NCBI GenBank assembly: GCA_030704615.1
Contig: CM060731.1
Location: 55,600,221 to 55,660,220 of the forward strand
From: Takakia lepidozioides
Lineage: Eukaryota; Streptophyta; Takakiopsida; Takakiales; Takakiaceae
Reading direction: 5' to 3'
Length of the DNA stretch: 60,000 bases
Below are positions 18,270-30,400 of the stretch, piece after piece. The notes beneath the pieces are model-generated. The model worked only from the letters and a program-made list of their open reading frames with translations, ran no database searches and had not been told where the DNA came from. Numbering within the stretch: the stretch's first letter is position 1; each line of letters opens with the position of its first letter. The translations under genes and the position numbers were made by a program.

Positions 18270-20657
18270 ATGGAGGAACTAACAGACTATACGCTCGCAA
18301 TATTACTTACGCAGTGGCATAGACACGAAAGAACAGAGCGGAGCTTTTCTCTTGAACGATGCTTGCAAGCTCCACAGGCTTACAAGAAATTACCCATAGC
18401 TTTTTGTGGCAACCATACGTTTATGCTTTGTGCACTAAGGGCATTTCTGCAGTTGTTACAGCCAAAATATTTCTGTGGGTCTAAAATGAAGAGAGTGAGA
18501 GGAATGGAGGAAATCAGGGTGAAGAGCACCACAATTCTGTAGAAACAAACGATTGCTACCCCACAGGCGATACATATACTGAAGGAGCTGAGATTGCAAG
18601 GATTGCAAAGCATAGATTGGACATTACACCATAGACAGTACATATTACAATTTTTGCAGAACTTTGAGCCAAGGACAGGAACAACAACGGTGAAGGGAGT
18701 TGAATTAGTAATTACTCCCCTATACCTCCAGCAATTGTTTCGATTGCCAGCAGGTCAGGTGCATGTGGAGGAGCACAGGGCAAGACTGCAAATAGGGGAC
18801 TTATTCCAAGAAGGGAGTTTCTTTAAAACTCAGGGTTATGCTTGTATCAAGGCCGTGTACCCAGGGCTAAAGGAGGTAGGCCAGGTATCGAACGTTTTGA
18901 TTGCCATGAAACAGAACCAACAGTATTTGAGCAGATCCTTCACGGAGGAAATACTCAAAGCTTTGAAAGGACAAGAGGTAGAATGGGCGGACATAATGTA
19001 CAACGCACTGGTAGAGGAGATGAAAAGATTACAAGGTACTACCGCAAAGTCTCCTATCATAGTGTCTGGCCCAATCATTGCTCAAATAATTCTTGATTCT
19101 AGCATACTTGATGCGCAAGAAAGAAAGGAGATGGGAGTGTTTGAGCCAGAAACCACTGCAATGGAAGAGCAAGGCTCTTCACACAGTGAGGGTGGACTAG
19201 CAGGGCAACCCGAGACTAAGAGGCATAGACGGGGAAAGACTATAGTGGCGGATCCACTGGCTTCACAGATTCCGCATGATAATGTTTCCCAAGCTCATGT
19301 GCAGGAAGGGGCACAGCAGCACAGAGAACTGCTATTACTGGAAGCAGGACCTTCAGAGAGGGAGGAGGAAGTTACTTCAATATCACAACCATCACAGCTA
19401 GCTGATCGGCTTGTCACAAGGTTACAAGTTGTCCATGCAGCTCAACCAGAAATAATTGATTTGGAAAGAGAAGGGTTAGATATTCCAACTACAGAACAGA
19501 TAGTGGCAGAAATTGAGAAGGGGGACCTTCTCTATGAATGTTCTGGTCTGGTCAAGGAGACAGAGATTCCAGAGGTGCAACAGTTGCCCAAGAAAAATCT
19601 TGAGGTGCATATAATACACACACCTGTGTCGGAGGTACCACAGGCAGAAGGTCATGACACTGTAGCACCGGTGATAGATGAAGTGGTTCAGGAAGAAAAT
19701 CCGGTGGGACAATGGCCTGAGTGGTTCGTGAGACATCACATTGTTGAGGATCAGGAGGAACAGCAGCAACCTCACCATGATGACCCTCAACAGGCAATGC
19801 TGATGAGTTCCATAGGCAAGACACTTAATTTGTTGGGGACTTATGTCAAATCCCATGTTCCAACTACCCAATTGACAGCCTTGAGAGAAGAACTCAGGAA
19901 GGAGTTTGAGGCTCGACTAGCCACTGAGTGTGCAAACAAGGTCGATGAAGAGGTCACTCTCAAGATGCAGCAGGACTTGGGAAATACAGAAGCGGCTTTG
20001 CAATTGGCCAAGGAACAATTGATTGAGGCAGGCCTCGCGCAAGACCAGTTGCACGAAGCACATAAGCAACAGCTATACCAAATGCAGGTGCAGCATGAAA
20101 GCAAGTTGCAAGAAGTGAGTGCACTACATACGGAGTTGCAGACAGTGCATGACAGGATGGTCATACAATGTGCTACATTCACAACTATGCTTGACCAATC
20201 TACAAAAGAAATAAATAGTCAAGCGGAAAAATGTACGAAGGCAGAAGAAGAGAATGTTGAGCAAATAAAACTCATTGTCGATATGAAAAATACAATCTGT
20301 CGCAATGAGGATACTTTCAAGCGATACAGGCAGGTTGAAGCTGATCAAGAGAAGCACATCGTGGAGTTGCAACAAACGCTCATGGCCAATAGAACTGAAA
20401 TCACGGTCACTAACAAGGCTTGGAAGGAAGCTAATAATCTACTTGCTGCCTATGCGAAATTGGTTGAACCTCATGCGAAGCGCATGGAGGCTTTACAACA
20501 GCAGTTAGAAGTGTACAAACTCAAAGAGGAGCACACTCTCAGAGGAATCACAAGCAACTTGGTGGATAACAGCCTTATGCAGGTCTGGTTAGCACAAGGG
20601 CCAGTGGAGGGCAAAGCACCACGAAAGCTCACCCAAAGCGAGATGAATGAGCTCAGG
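18270..20657 (+). pseudogene. Large extra ORF of the gypsy element (ORF-X), 3' truncated
   Basis: Suggested start ATG 18270 (MEELTDYTLAILLTQW). A TAG at 18540-18542 interrupts it; sister copies have CAG. The N-terminal part (PLYLQQLFRLPAGQV, WADIMYNALVEEMKRL) vaguely resembles domains found in plant retrotransposon-linked proteins; I cannot name it. The middle is acidic, and from about 19850 there is a long Gln/Glu/Lys-rich coiled coil. The ORF is cut at 20657 after MNEL; other copies continue into a Pro-rich stretch and a conserved C-terminal domain. Function unknown. Confidence 0.7.
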
Positions 20658-21181
20658 CCCTTACCACCGCAGGATTTCAGATGGTGCAGCGCACTGACGT
20701 CCCCAGACAACCATTTCCGCTTCCACAGCCTCCACCACCGACCCCTATGAGAGCAAGAACAATGGGACACAACAGCTCTAAGCATCCTACACACCGTTGG
20801 GGGAAACCGAAGAGGCGGCGACCTCCCTCAAAAGTGAACGAGACAAGGATGGGGAATGCACTTCGGATGAACTGTACAATCCAGAGCTCGACAGAAGTGC
20901 CCCCACCAGGATTTGGGCGTGTGTATCAGATGGCCACGGCAGGCTCAGCTGTTCGCAATGAGGTGTACACCATCACCATTTCAGAATTACCCACCTGCAA
21001 TTGCACCGACTTCCAGATCATAGCGAACAAGGGGGCATCATACTGCCCTTGCAAGCATTTGTACTACGTGTACCTAAAGAGACTCCGTTGTAATTCCACA
21101 ACTCATCACTTCATACATGCACCAAGGTTGAGCCCCCAGGAGGTTCACACTCTTCTGAATATGGATCCAGGGGACCAGTGA
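20658..21181 (+). pseudogene. SWIM zinc-finger protein fragment
   Basis: After an ACCGCAG acceptor-like site (20674-20680) an open frame to TGA 21179-21181 encodes a basic Pro-rich stretch, then VYTITISELPTCNCTDF and YCPCKHLYYVYLKRL. CxC followed by CxH matches the SWIM zinc-finger pattern, found in MULE transposases and in SWIM-RING proteins. Only one terminal exon is present; upstream exons are replaced by the gypsy element. Which family it came from cannot be decided here. Confidence 0.55.
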
Positions 21182-21949
21182 GCTTGGCTTGCGGTCCCAA
21201 TACAATGGTACGCCCATCCTTTTCGGATAGTACAACTGTACTGCTGCCAGTACCTCAGACTCTGGCCACAGAAAGGTCTGACATATGTCTTGCCTACCAG
21301 TAACCTGTTTTGCTCGAACTAAGATATTACTATATCGTTCACTTGTTTCCACGTGCATGTATTTTTGTATGTTGGAGGGTTCATGTTTTTCTGCTTTCCG
21401 AAAACTTGCTTTCCTCATTCGACCTCCGACAAGGAAATGCGGCGCCGCATTTCCAAGTATCGTCGTAGGTACTGGTAGAGGCGGCCTTCACCAACACCAA
21501 ACCGCTCCAAAATTTCGCACGTGCGAACCCTAATGCGGCACCTTATTTCCCAGTTCAGTTGCAAACCTTTCTCGCCGAATACCCGAAGAAGACAGAATTG
21601 TGAAGTACTGCAGACTCTATTGGTGCAGACTCCATTGGTTCAATCGCGGCAAAAGGGTCAGCTTCATTCCAATGTTAAGGCATGTAAAACCGCGGAATAC
21701 TCTATACATGCCAGTATGCGACGTCCTTTTGCAGTGGTATACGGATTTCCCGTTGCACGGTCACTTATTTCCATGAGCGGATCTAAAAAACCATGAGCGG
21801 ACTTGTTACTGACGACATATCTTCGCCGCATTACATGATCTGGAACGTCCAAAAACGGCAAGGTCAAATAAAAAACTATTATTTTAATACTTGTTGAATC
21901 TGCCGCATTTCCAAATTTGGAGGAGTCCGCTCATGAAATCCGCGTATCT
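21182..21949. other. Non-coding stretch with one palindrome
   Basis: No gene seen. One perfect array-type palindrome with GC centre at about 21434-21455 and decayed halves near 21532 and 21905. AT-rich toward 21870-21895. Confidence 0.5.
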
Positions 21950-22031
21950 TAGACTTTGGCTCACCGCTCATGCGGCTCATGCGGCTCATGGCTCATGGCT
22001 CATGGTTTCTGCTCATGAAATAGTAAACCTC
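21950..22031 (+). repeat. Variant unit-type terminus
   Basis: GCTCATGCGGCTCATG repeats end in CTCATGAAATAGTAAACCTC, a variant of the terminus in unit copies. It directly abuts CGGCACGG at 22032, the second copy of the 8-bp repeat. With 9391 inverted, the two ends form imperfect terminal inverted repeats (GGGGGGCTGCTATTTC against GAGGTTTACTATTTC). Confidence 0.6.
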
Positions 22032-22914
22032 CGGCACGGGTAAGCCTTCACGTGCTCAGTTTGTCCCCTGGCCCGATTGCAATTGCATGCCGCAAGCTAT
22101 TATTAACCGCCCGCTTTGTTCCTCAGGTGCTTCAATGTGGGCAGGGACGTTGTCCGACAGGCATGTGTTCGCCTTCGAGCCAGATACTGCCCTCCACAAC
22201 TCGGAACTTGCAGCGGCTGAACGTCTGCCGAAAGAGGAAGAGGCATCCTCGGATGATGAGGAAAAATCCGAGAAGGAGTAGGGGGAGGAAGTTGGGATCG
22301 AGGCCGAGGAGCCCCCGGTTTATGAGTGAGTGGTGGCATTGTAAGTTGCCTCCAGATTTCGTGAGGCACCTCCCTCCGCTCTCTTATTTCATTGAAAACC
22401 CTTTCTGGTTGTGCTGGTATTGACATTCTTGAAGTGGATTTGTTCTTACTGTAGGATGCCAAGTACTGCCGGAGGGACGTCTACACCGGAGTTCATGGGC
22501 AGGAGGAACGTGCCTTTTTTTGCCAGGGGGGATTTCATGCCTAGTCCAGAAAGGGAGTACATCCTTCCTACTTATGCTGTCCGGCTTGCTTCGGTGTCCA
22601 TTAGGAGGTGTTCCGAACGTAGTCGTGTACAACAGATTTTAGACGAGGCAAGCCTCAAGAAAATGAAGATGAGGGAGGAGGCAGCAGCTATCAGAGCTCG
22701 TCGGGCTCGTAGATTTGTCTTGGATTCTGCTGAGGAAAGTGGGGGAGAAGACGCAGAAGATTCCCAGGAGGTGAGGTGGACAGTCCCCCAAGGAGAGGAC
22801 GGGATTTTTGAGAGGCATAGTGGAACTGATGCATCACAGAGCTTGGAGGATGAGGGGGATGAGGGGGATGAGGAAGAAGGTGGGGCAAGTTCCTCGGAGG
22901 GTGTAGGAGAGTAG
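22032..22914 (+). pseudogene. Divergent methyltransferase paralogue, 3' half
   Basis: CGGCACGG completes the exon after motif I, then donor GTAAGC (22040). After a CCTCAG acceptor, the exon from 22129 encodes GASMWAGTLSDRHVFAFEPD and an acidic stretch with a TAG at 22279-22281, ending at GA|GTGAGT (22328). The last exon (from 22455) encodes the RKNVPFFAR- and VRWTVPQGEDGIFE-like segments and an acidic tail, stop 22912-22914. It aligns with exons 9 and 10 of the unit gene at roughly half identity, so it is an older sister rather than a recent copy. Confidence 0.7.
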
Positions 22915-23133
22915 TGCCCATTCCGGCTATGACAGTTAGAACACACTTGTATAGACGTGGCTTGCCACAAAATTTGCAATAAAATGTTGCATTTCAAGTC
23001 CACTTGTGCCACATTCCAACTTCACATGACCCTATTTCCGTGCCTCCTAACCCTATTTCCGTGGACTCACAATGGTCTGCTCATGCTTTTTTTTTTTCCG
23101 CTCATGCTCATGCCGCTCATGAAATAGCAGCCC
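22915..23133 (+). repeat. 3' flank and terminus after the paralogue
   Basis: An AATAAA at about 22979-22984 follows the stop. The last 100 bp carry CCCTATTTCCGTG, TGCTCATG plus T run, GCTCATG repeats and CTCATGAAATAGCAGCCCCC, matching the unit terminus. Gypsy pol sequence in reverse follows at once. Confidence 0.7.
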
Positions 23134-23873
23134 CCCATCTCATGGCCTGCCACAGTGTCCAATACCGCTTCTGTGAATGGCAAAGGGAAAAGATCTTTCT
23201 TCGTGCAAACATTCAACTTCTTATAGTTCACACAAACTCTCAGTTTACCATTCATCTTGGGAACTATCACAATGGGTGACAACCAAGTTGTATACTCTAT
23301 CGGGTATATAAACTTAGCCTCAGCCAACTTCTTGATCTCTTCTCCAACCTTCTGTGCATAGTTGGGATTCATTCTGTACCTTGCATGTTTAATTGGTACT
23401 GACCCTTGTTCCAGTTCAATCTTATGCTGACAGATCTCAGGTGGTATCCCTTTTAGATCCTCGTAGCTCCAAGCAAATACATCTCTGTATTTGATGAACA
23501 AACTCTTAGCTTCCTCAAAGAATTCTCGTTCCAAATCAGCTCCTACCTTCACCATCCTCGGTTCTTCTTCAGTTCCCACATTCACTTCTCTCACCTGCTC
23601 ATCAGCTGTGATTGTCCATCCAGTCATCACTTCATCCTGTAAACTCACAGTGGCTGGTTCCTCTAGGATTTCCATTTCTCTTTCTCTTTCTTCATAGAAA
23701 TGTGGTGGGTAACTGCTGGTTTCCTCTTCAATTGGTGTTGTTGTCACTACACCACAACAGATACCTGTCGCGCGGCATTTACTCACCCATCCCTTCGCTA
23801 TTCGAGGCGGAAACTCCAAGATAGAAGAGTTGGAAATCTCTAAGTACTCAGCCCGCGCAGAACAATCAGTCAT
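23134..23873 (-). pseudogene. ORF1-pol deletion fusion
   Basis: Starts like ORF1 (MTDCSARAEYLEISN) and after about 36 codons jumps at 23767/23768 to pol (GICCGVVTTTPIEEE). Compared with element 1, about 3.65 kb (10784-14438) is missing, removing most of ORF1, all of gag and the protease. The reverse transcriptase part stops at 23134 where the terminus of 23133 abuts. Confidence 0.85.
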
Positions 23874-23889
23874 GACCTACAGCTAGTGT

Positions 23890-24772
23890 ATCATGGGGGT
23901 GTTTCCTATTTGTTTCCCTTTTGGCATTCATGTTAACTACCTTACCATTGATAAGTAAGTATCAGTTTGCTTTATCAATCTATTGGATTCCGTCAACTCA
24001 TCTATTCATTCCACAGCTTCACTCAGATCTCTCTACACAGTGTGATTGTATCGTAAAAGTATCCGATTATGATTTATTAGGTATCAGGCCGAAGCCATTG
24101 TGTCTCTAATCTGCTCTGCAATATCATTACAGCCTTGCATATAACAAGCATCTACTCATCATCTCTCTATCTTCACTTCCGTTCTTCATCTCTGCCCCAT
24201 CCCCTCTCCTCCATGACCAAGAAGTAGTCGTCCTCTCCATCCTCTCCCGAAATTCCCCGTTTCTCCCTTTATCTTCCTATCCGTGGTTCTAACCGTTTCC
24301 CTCACTAACCGTCGTCTGTGAACTAACATGTTCCCTTCGCAGGTGTTGTTCCCCACAGTCGTTCCCTGTCCTACTCTTCGTTCCCTATGATCGTGACAGC
24401 TGTGTCAAGCTGTGACTGGCTGTGTGAAACTGTGACGGGCTGTGGACTGGCTGTGCGACTGTGTTTGGCTGTGTCGGGCTGTGACTGGCTGTGTGGCTGT
24501 GCCGGGCTGTGTTGGCTGTGTCGGCTGTGTCTACTGTGACGACTGTGACGGGCTGTGTTGGCTGTGTCGGTTGTGTCTGATGTGACGACTGTGACGGGCT
24601 GTGTCGGCTGTGTCTGCTGTGTCTGCTGTGACAACTGTGACGGGCTGTGTAACCCCCCTCTACAGTGCGCTGCTGTCACCCCTAAGGCTCCTGTTGGTCT
24701 CAGTCTGTGCAAAAATTAAGGGTACCCTACAGATCCCGTATAAGTGTCTAAGTCCCCGACAGTCCTCTAACA
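23890..24772 (-). repeat. Gypsy LTR (shared)
   Basis: Starts at 24772 (TGTTAGAGG on the minus strand) and contains the CACAGC-type tract at 24390-24650. It is flanked by the polypurine tract of one element and ORF1 of the next. Confidence 0.75.
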
Positions 24773-24775
24773 TTA

Positions 24776-24788
24776 CCCCTTCCCCCTC
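24776..24788 (-). other. Polypurine tract
   Basis: GAGGGGGAAGGGG on the minus strand, three bases before the LTR start; primes plus-strand DNA in LTR elements. The twin is at 31047-31060. Confidence 0.75.
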
Positions 24789-24802
24789 AAAAAGCCGTGT
24801 CC

Positions 24803-26606
24803 TCACGGTTTACTGATTTCGATTAGCAAACCTTTGTGAGTGATCACCTTTTGACGTTGAGAGTTTCGTGGCGGACTGTGTGTACGAGCCCTAGGTTTGT
24901 CTCTGTTTGATGGAGATGGTTGGTCACTACCTGGATAAGTGAGGCCCTCTGGAGGCTGATATCGAGGTAACCTTTCTGGCATAGGAGACCCCCGTCGCTT
25001 CTTCTCTGCCATCTGAACTGCATAGTCTTCTCCCATGTCAAAAGAATTCGGTGAAGAAACAGTTGTATCAGAATCCTCATCGCCTCTCAGGTGTTTTAAT
25101 TTTCGAACTTTTTGTGGAATCATCTGGGGCATACAATGCTGTCCTACCATGTCTGGAAGTTTGTATTTTACAACTTGGTGTAACCGCTGAACAACAAAAT
25201 TGGTGTAGACACTGAGCTCCTTGTCTGTCCAGGGGAGTGGGGTACCAATTACTGGTGCAGCGTGCAAGTATTTCCATGCCACATGTCCCTTATAGAAAAT
25301 ATCATCAATGCCGAATTTCTGTGTTGACAAATTGTTCCAGGCCGCATGAAACCATGAACGAATTTGAGAATCCTTTGCATCATAACTTTTGGGTCATATA
25401 GGTACATATGAGGTGGCACCGAAGGTAATACCCAATGATCTCCACTGGAATAACTCAGAAAGCGTGTTTGCATCTTTTGTTGCTCAATGTGGTAACGTAC
25501 CAGAAAACAAGCACCGTAGTATAACCCGCATCCCATGACAATACTTGCTACCTCCTTGGTCTTGGTATAAATGGGTCCATGTACAACCTGGAAAGCAATC
25601 AATTCCCTCAACATGGTACCTGCCTCGTGCCAGTATTGTGCAAAGTGATGATCTTCAATATGTCGATTGTTCGGAAAAACTTTAGTCCTAGTTGCCACCG
25701 GCAGCCAAATACGCATGATTTGGTAGTAATGTGCGAATGACTGCGGAGGACTAAATTCTTTCCAAGCCAAATCCAACATGATGGGAATTTGGTTGAAGGG
25801 CATAATCATAGCCCTACTGTACTCCCTTGCAGGTGGAGTTTTAGGTGGGTTAAAAGCAGCATTGCCCCATACCTCAGGCTGTGGTGGCTGTGGTGTGGTT
25901 GTAGTAACCACAGGTTCAGCTACTGGTACAGTGACTTGTTGTGGTGGTGGTGGTACTGGCTCTTGTATCATTGGCATCTCCTGCACCTCCTGTGAAGACT
26001 GAAAAGCCAAAGTTTTGGCTTGTAAATAAGAAGCCATTAGCTGTTCCTGAGGGATATAGACTCTTTTGTCGATGTTTGAAGTGAGGTCCTCCACTTGAGT
26101 CTGCAGTCCGTCTACATCCTCTTGTAACTCTGCTATCCTACTATAGACATTGTCTATAGTAGTTGTGGCAATGTTCTGCACCTGCAGCCTGAGCTCATTC
26201 ATCTCGCTTTGGGTGAGCTTTCGTGGTGCTTTGCCCTCTACTGGCCCTTGTGTTAACCAGACCTGCATAAGGCTGTTATCCACCAAGTTGCTTGTGGTTC
26301 TCCTGAGAGTTTGCTCCTCTCTTAGCTTGTACACTTCTAACTACTGTTGTAAAGCCTCCATGCGCTTTGCCTGAGGTTCAACCAACTTCGCATAGGCAGC
26401 AGCCAGATTATTAGCTTCCCTCCAAGCCTTGTTATTGACCGCGATTTCATTTCTATTGGCCATGATCGTTTGGTGCAACTCCACGATGTGCTTCTCTTGA
26501 TCAGCTTCAACCTCCTTGTATTGCTTGAAAGCATCCTCATTGCGACAGATTGTATTCTTTATATCGACAATGAGTTTCAATTGCTCAACATTCTCCTCTT
26601 CTGCCT
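24803..26606 (-). pseudogene. ORF-X, C-terminal part
   Basis: Encodes the coiled coil end, MNELRLQVQNIATTTIDNVY, a Pro/Thr-rich stretch (VPPPPQQV), a conserved block (PFNQIPIMLDLAWKEF, HHFAQYWHEAGTMLREL, DHWVLPSVPPHMYLYDPK) and a polar tail ending at 24803. Frame breaks occur near 25330 and a TAG near 26341. The domain is unknown to me; the conserved block recurs at 30032-30700. Confidence 0.7.
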
Positions 26607-27106
26607 NNNNNNNNNNNNNNNNNNNNNNNNNNNNNNNNNNNNNNNNNNNNNNNNNNNNNNNNNNNNNNNNNNNNNNNNNNNNNNNNNNNNNNNNNNNNNN
26701 NNNNNNNNNNNNNNNNNNNNNNNNNNNNNNNNNNNNNNNNNNNNNNNNNNNNNNNNNNNNNNNNNNNNNNNNNNNNNNNNNNNNNNNNNNNNNNNNNNNN
26801 NNNNNNNNNNNNNNNNNNNNNNNNNNNNNNNNNNNNNNNNNNNNNNNNNNNNNNNNNNNNNNNNNNNNNNNNNNNNNNNNNNNNNNNNNNNNNNNNNNNN
26901 NNNNNNNNNNNNNNNNNNNNNNNNNNNNNNNNNNNNNNNNNNNNNNNNNNNNNNNNNNNNNNNNNNNNNNNNNNNNNNNNNNNNNNNNNNNNNNNNNNNN
27001 NNNNNNNNNNNNNNNNNNNNNNNNNNNNNNNNNNNNNNNNNNNNNNNNNNNNNNNNNNNNNNNNNNNNNNNNNNNNNNNNNNNNNNNNNNNNNNNNNNNN
27101 NNNNNN
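26607..27106. other. Assembly gap (500 N)
   Basis: Exactly 500 N, so its size is probably arbitrary. Left of it is ORF-X on the minus strand, right of it the pre-ORF-X region on the plus strand; the two arms are inverted copies meeting in or near the gap. Confidence 0.99.
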
Positions 27107-27484
27107 CACTTGGAGGTCAAGGGTGCGACACACAGCAGAGAATGAAGTGCCAAGGAAAGGTGTCAAAAGAAAGAGGACAAGAACGGGCGTCCAAAAGGGA
27201 TGAAAGGCGGGGCCCAGTTATGAATACGGGGGACAAAGGGAAACAGAACGAACGGCAAGTACAGAAAAACTGAATTCATGTCGCATGTGTGATCCTAGTG
27301 GACTATCCAACAGGGAAAGTCCACTAAAGAAGATAAAAGTTAAAATCCAGTCACAGCGGATACAGCCAATAGAAAACCAGAGAAATGATCAGAAAAATGG
27401 AGGGAAATTAAGCGTAAGAGGCGCGTCGTTCTGAGTAACGGCGTCTCGACAGGACAGGCCATTAAATGCTATAACTTGGAAACT

Positions 27485-30400
27485 ATGGAGGAACTAACAG
27501 ACTATACGCTCGCAATATTACTTACGCAATGGCAGAGACACGAAACGAAAGAGCAGAGCTTTTCTCTTGAACAATGCTTGCAAGCCCCGCAGGCTTACAA
27601 GAGATTACCCATAGCTTTTGCGGCAACCATACGTTTCTGCTTTGTGCACTACAGGCATTCCTGCAGTTGTTACAGCCAAAGCAGTTCTGTGAGTCTAAGA
27701 TGAAGAGAGTGAGAGGAATGGAGGAAATCAGGGTGAAGAGCACCACAATCTGCAGAAAACAAACGATGGCTACCCCACAGGCGATAAAGAACTGAAGGAG
27801 CTGAGATTGGAAGGATTGCAAAGCATGGATTGGACATACACCATAGACAGTATATGTTACAATTTTTGCAGAACTTTGAGCCAAAGACAGGAACAACAAC
27901 GGTGAAGGGAGTTGAATTAATGATTACTCCCCTATACCTCCAGCAATTGTTTCGATTGCCAGCAGGTCATGTGTATGTGGAGGAACACGGAAAGACTGAA
28001 ATAGGGGATTTATTCCAAGAAGGGAGTTTCTTTAAAACTCAGGGTTATGCTTGTACCAAAGCTGTGTACCCAGGGTTAAAAGACATAGGCCAAGTATTGA
28101 ACGTTCTGATTGCCCTGAAACAGAACCAACAATATTTGAGCAGATCCTTCACAGAGGAAATCCTCAAAGGCTTGAAGGGACAAGAGGTACCATGGGCGGA
28201 CATAATGTACAACGCACTGGTAGAGGAGATGAAAAGATTACAAGGTACTACCGCAAAATCTCCTATCATAGTGTCTGGCCCAATCATGCTCAAATAATCC
28301 TTGATTCTCGCATACTTAATGCACAAGAAAGGAAGAAATGGGAGTGTTTGAGCAGCAGAAACAACTGCAATGGAAGACCAAGGCTCTTCACACAGTGAGG
28401 GTGGACTAGCAGCACAACCCGAGACTAAGAGGCAGAGAAGGGGAAAGACGTAGTGGCAGATCCACTGGCTCACGGATTCCGCATGATAATGTTTCCAAGC
28501 TCATGACCAGGAAGGGGCACAGCAGCACAAAAGAATGTTATTACTGGAAGCAGGACCTTCAGAGAGGAGGAAGAAGTTACTTCTGCATCACAACCAATAC
28601 AGCCACTTGAACGACTTGTCACAAGGTCACAAGTTATCCATGCAGCTCAACCCGAAATAATTGATTTGGAAAGTGAAGGGATAGATATTCAACTACAGAA
28701 CAGATAGTGGCAGAAATGGAGAAAGGGGACCTTCTCTATGAATATTCTGGTCTGGTCAAGCAGACAGAAATCCCAGAGGTGCAACAGTTGCCCAAGAGAA
28801 ATCCTGAGGTACATATAATGCACACAACCTGTGTCGGAGGTACCACAGGCGGAAGGCCATGACACTGTAGCACCGGCCATAAATGAAGTAGTTCAGGAAG
28901 AAAATCCGGTGGGACAATGGTCTGAATGGTTAGTGAGACATCATACTGTTGAAGATCAGGAGGAACAGCAGCAACCTCACCATGATGACCCTCAACAGGC
29001 AATGCTGATGAGTTCCATAGGCAGGACACTTAATTTGTTGGGATTATGTCAAAACCCATGTTCCAATTACCCAATTGACAGCTTTGCAGCATGAAAGCAA
29101 GTTGCAAGAACTGAATGCACTACTACGGAGTAGTTGCCAGACAGTGCATAACAGGATGGCGATACAATGCGCTACATTTACAACTATGCTTGACCAATCA
29201 ACAAAAAGAAATAAACAGTCAAGCGGAAAAATGTACGAAGGCAGAAGAAGAGAATGTGGAGCACATGAAGCTCATTGTCGATATGAAGAATACAATCTGT
29301 CGCAATGAAGATACTTTCAAGCAATACAGGCAGATGGAAGCTGAGCAAGAGAAATACATCGTGGAGTTGCAACAAACCATCGTGCCCAATAGAAATGAAA
29401 TCGCGGTCAGTAACAAGGCTTCGAAAGAAGCCAATAATCTACTTGCTGCCTATGCGCAATTGGTTGAGCCACAGGCGAAGCGCATGAAGGCTTTACAACA
29501 GCAGTTGGAATTGTATAAGCTAAGAGAGGAGCAAACTCTCAGGGGAACCACAAGCAGCTTGGTGGGAAAGCCTTATGCAGGTCTGGTTAGCACAAGGGCC
29601 AGTAGAAGGCAAAGCCCCACGGAAGCTCGCCAAAAGCGAGATGAATGAGCTTAGACTGCAGGTGCAGAACATTGCCACAACTACTATAGACAATGTCTAT
29701 AGTAGGATAGCAGAGTTACAAGAGGATGTAGACGGACTCCAGACTCAAGTGGAAGACCTCACTTCAAACATCGACCAAAGAGTCTATATCCCTCAGGAAC
29801 AGCTAATGGCTTCTTATTTGCAAGCCAGAACTCTGGCTTTTCAGTCTTCACAGGAGGTGCAGGAGATGCCAATGGTACAGGAACCAGTACCACCACCACC
29901 ACAACAGGTCAGTGTACCAGTAGCTGAACCTGTGGTTACTACAACCACACCACAGCCACCACAGCGGAGGTATGGGGCAATGCAGCTTTTAACCACCTAA
30001 AACTCCAGCTGCCAGGGAGTACAGTAGGGCTATGATTATGCCCTTCAACCAAATTCCCATCATGTTGGATTTGGCTTGGAAAGAATTAGTCCTCCGCAGT
30101 CATTCGCACATTACTACCAAATCATGCGTATTTGGCTGCCAGTGGCAACCAGGACTAAAGTTCTTCCAAACAATCGACATATTGAAGATCATCACTTTGC
30201 ACAATACTGGCACGAGGCAGGTACCATGTTGAGGGAATTGGTTGCTTTCCAGGTTGTACATGGACTCATTTATACCAAGACCAAGGAAATAGCAAGTATT
30301 GTCATGGGGTGCGGGCTATACTACGCTGCTTGTTTTCTGATACGTTACCACATTGAGCAACAAAAGATGCAAGCACGCTTTCAAAGTTACTCCAGTGGAG

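Larger units (their letters stand above)
9694..20657 (+). mobile_element. Ty3/gypsy LTR retrotransposon 1 (3' truncated)
   Basis: Order: 5' LTR starting TGTTAGAGG, small ORF1, gag with zinc knuckles, pol (protease, reverse transcriptase, RNase H, integrase), a 30-bp coding minisatellite, and a large extra ORF. No chromodomain is seen after integrase. An extra ORF before gag and tandem repeats after pol are traits of the plant Tat/Ogre group; lineage placement is inference. The element ends abruptly at 20657 inside the extra ORF, so its 3' LTR is missing. Several stops and frame shifts make it non-autonomous as written. Confidence 0.9.
23134..26606 (-). mobile_element. Gypsy left arm: end of one element, LTR, start of a deleted one
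   Basis: Read on the minus strand: ORF-X C-terminal part (26606 to 24803), polypurine tract, LTR from 24772, then the first codons of ORF1 fused to pol. The single LTR serves as 3' LTR of the first and 5' LTR of the second element, as in tandem elements formed by LTR recombination. The other end runs into the gap. Confidence 0.85.

Noticed and set aside
19476-19871. Antisense frames opposite ORF-X and gag
   Set aside because: They are shadows of the coding strand with no recognisable motif and no conservation beyond that imposed by the sense gene.
20681-21181. Calling the SWIM fragment a MULE transposase
   Set aside because: Only the SWIM motif is visible; no DDE core is present, and SWIM also occurs in non-transposon proteins.
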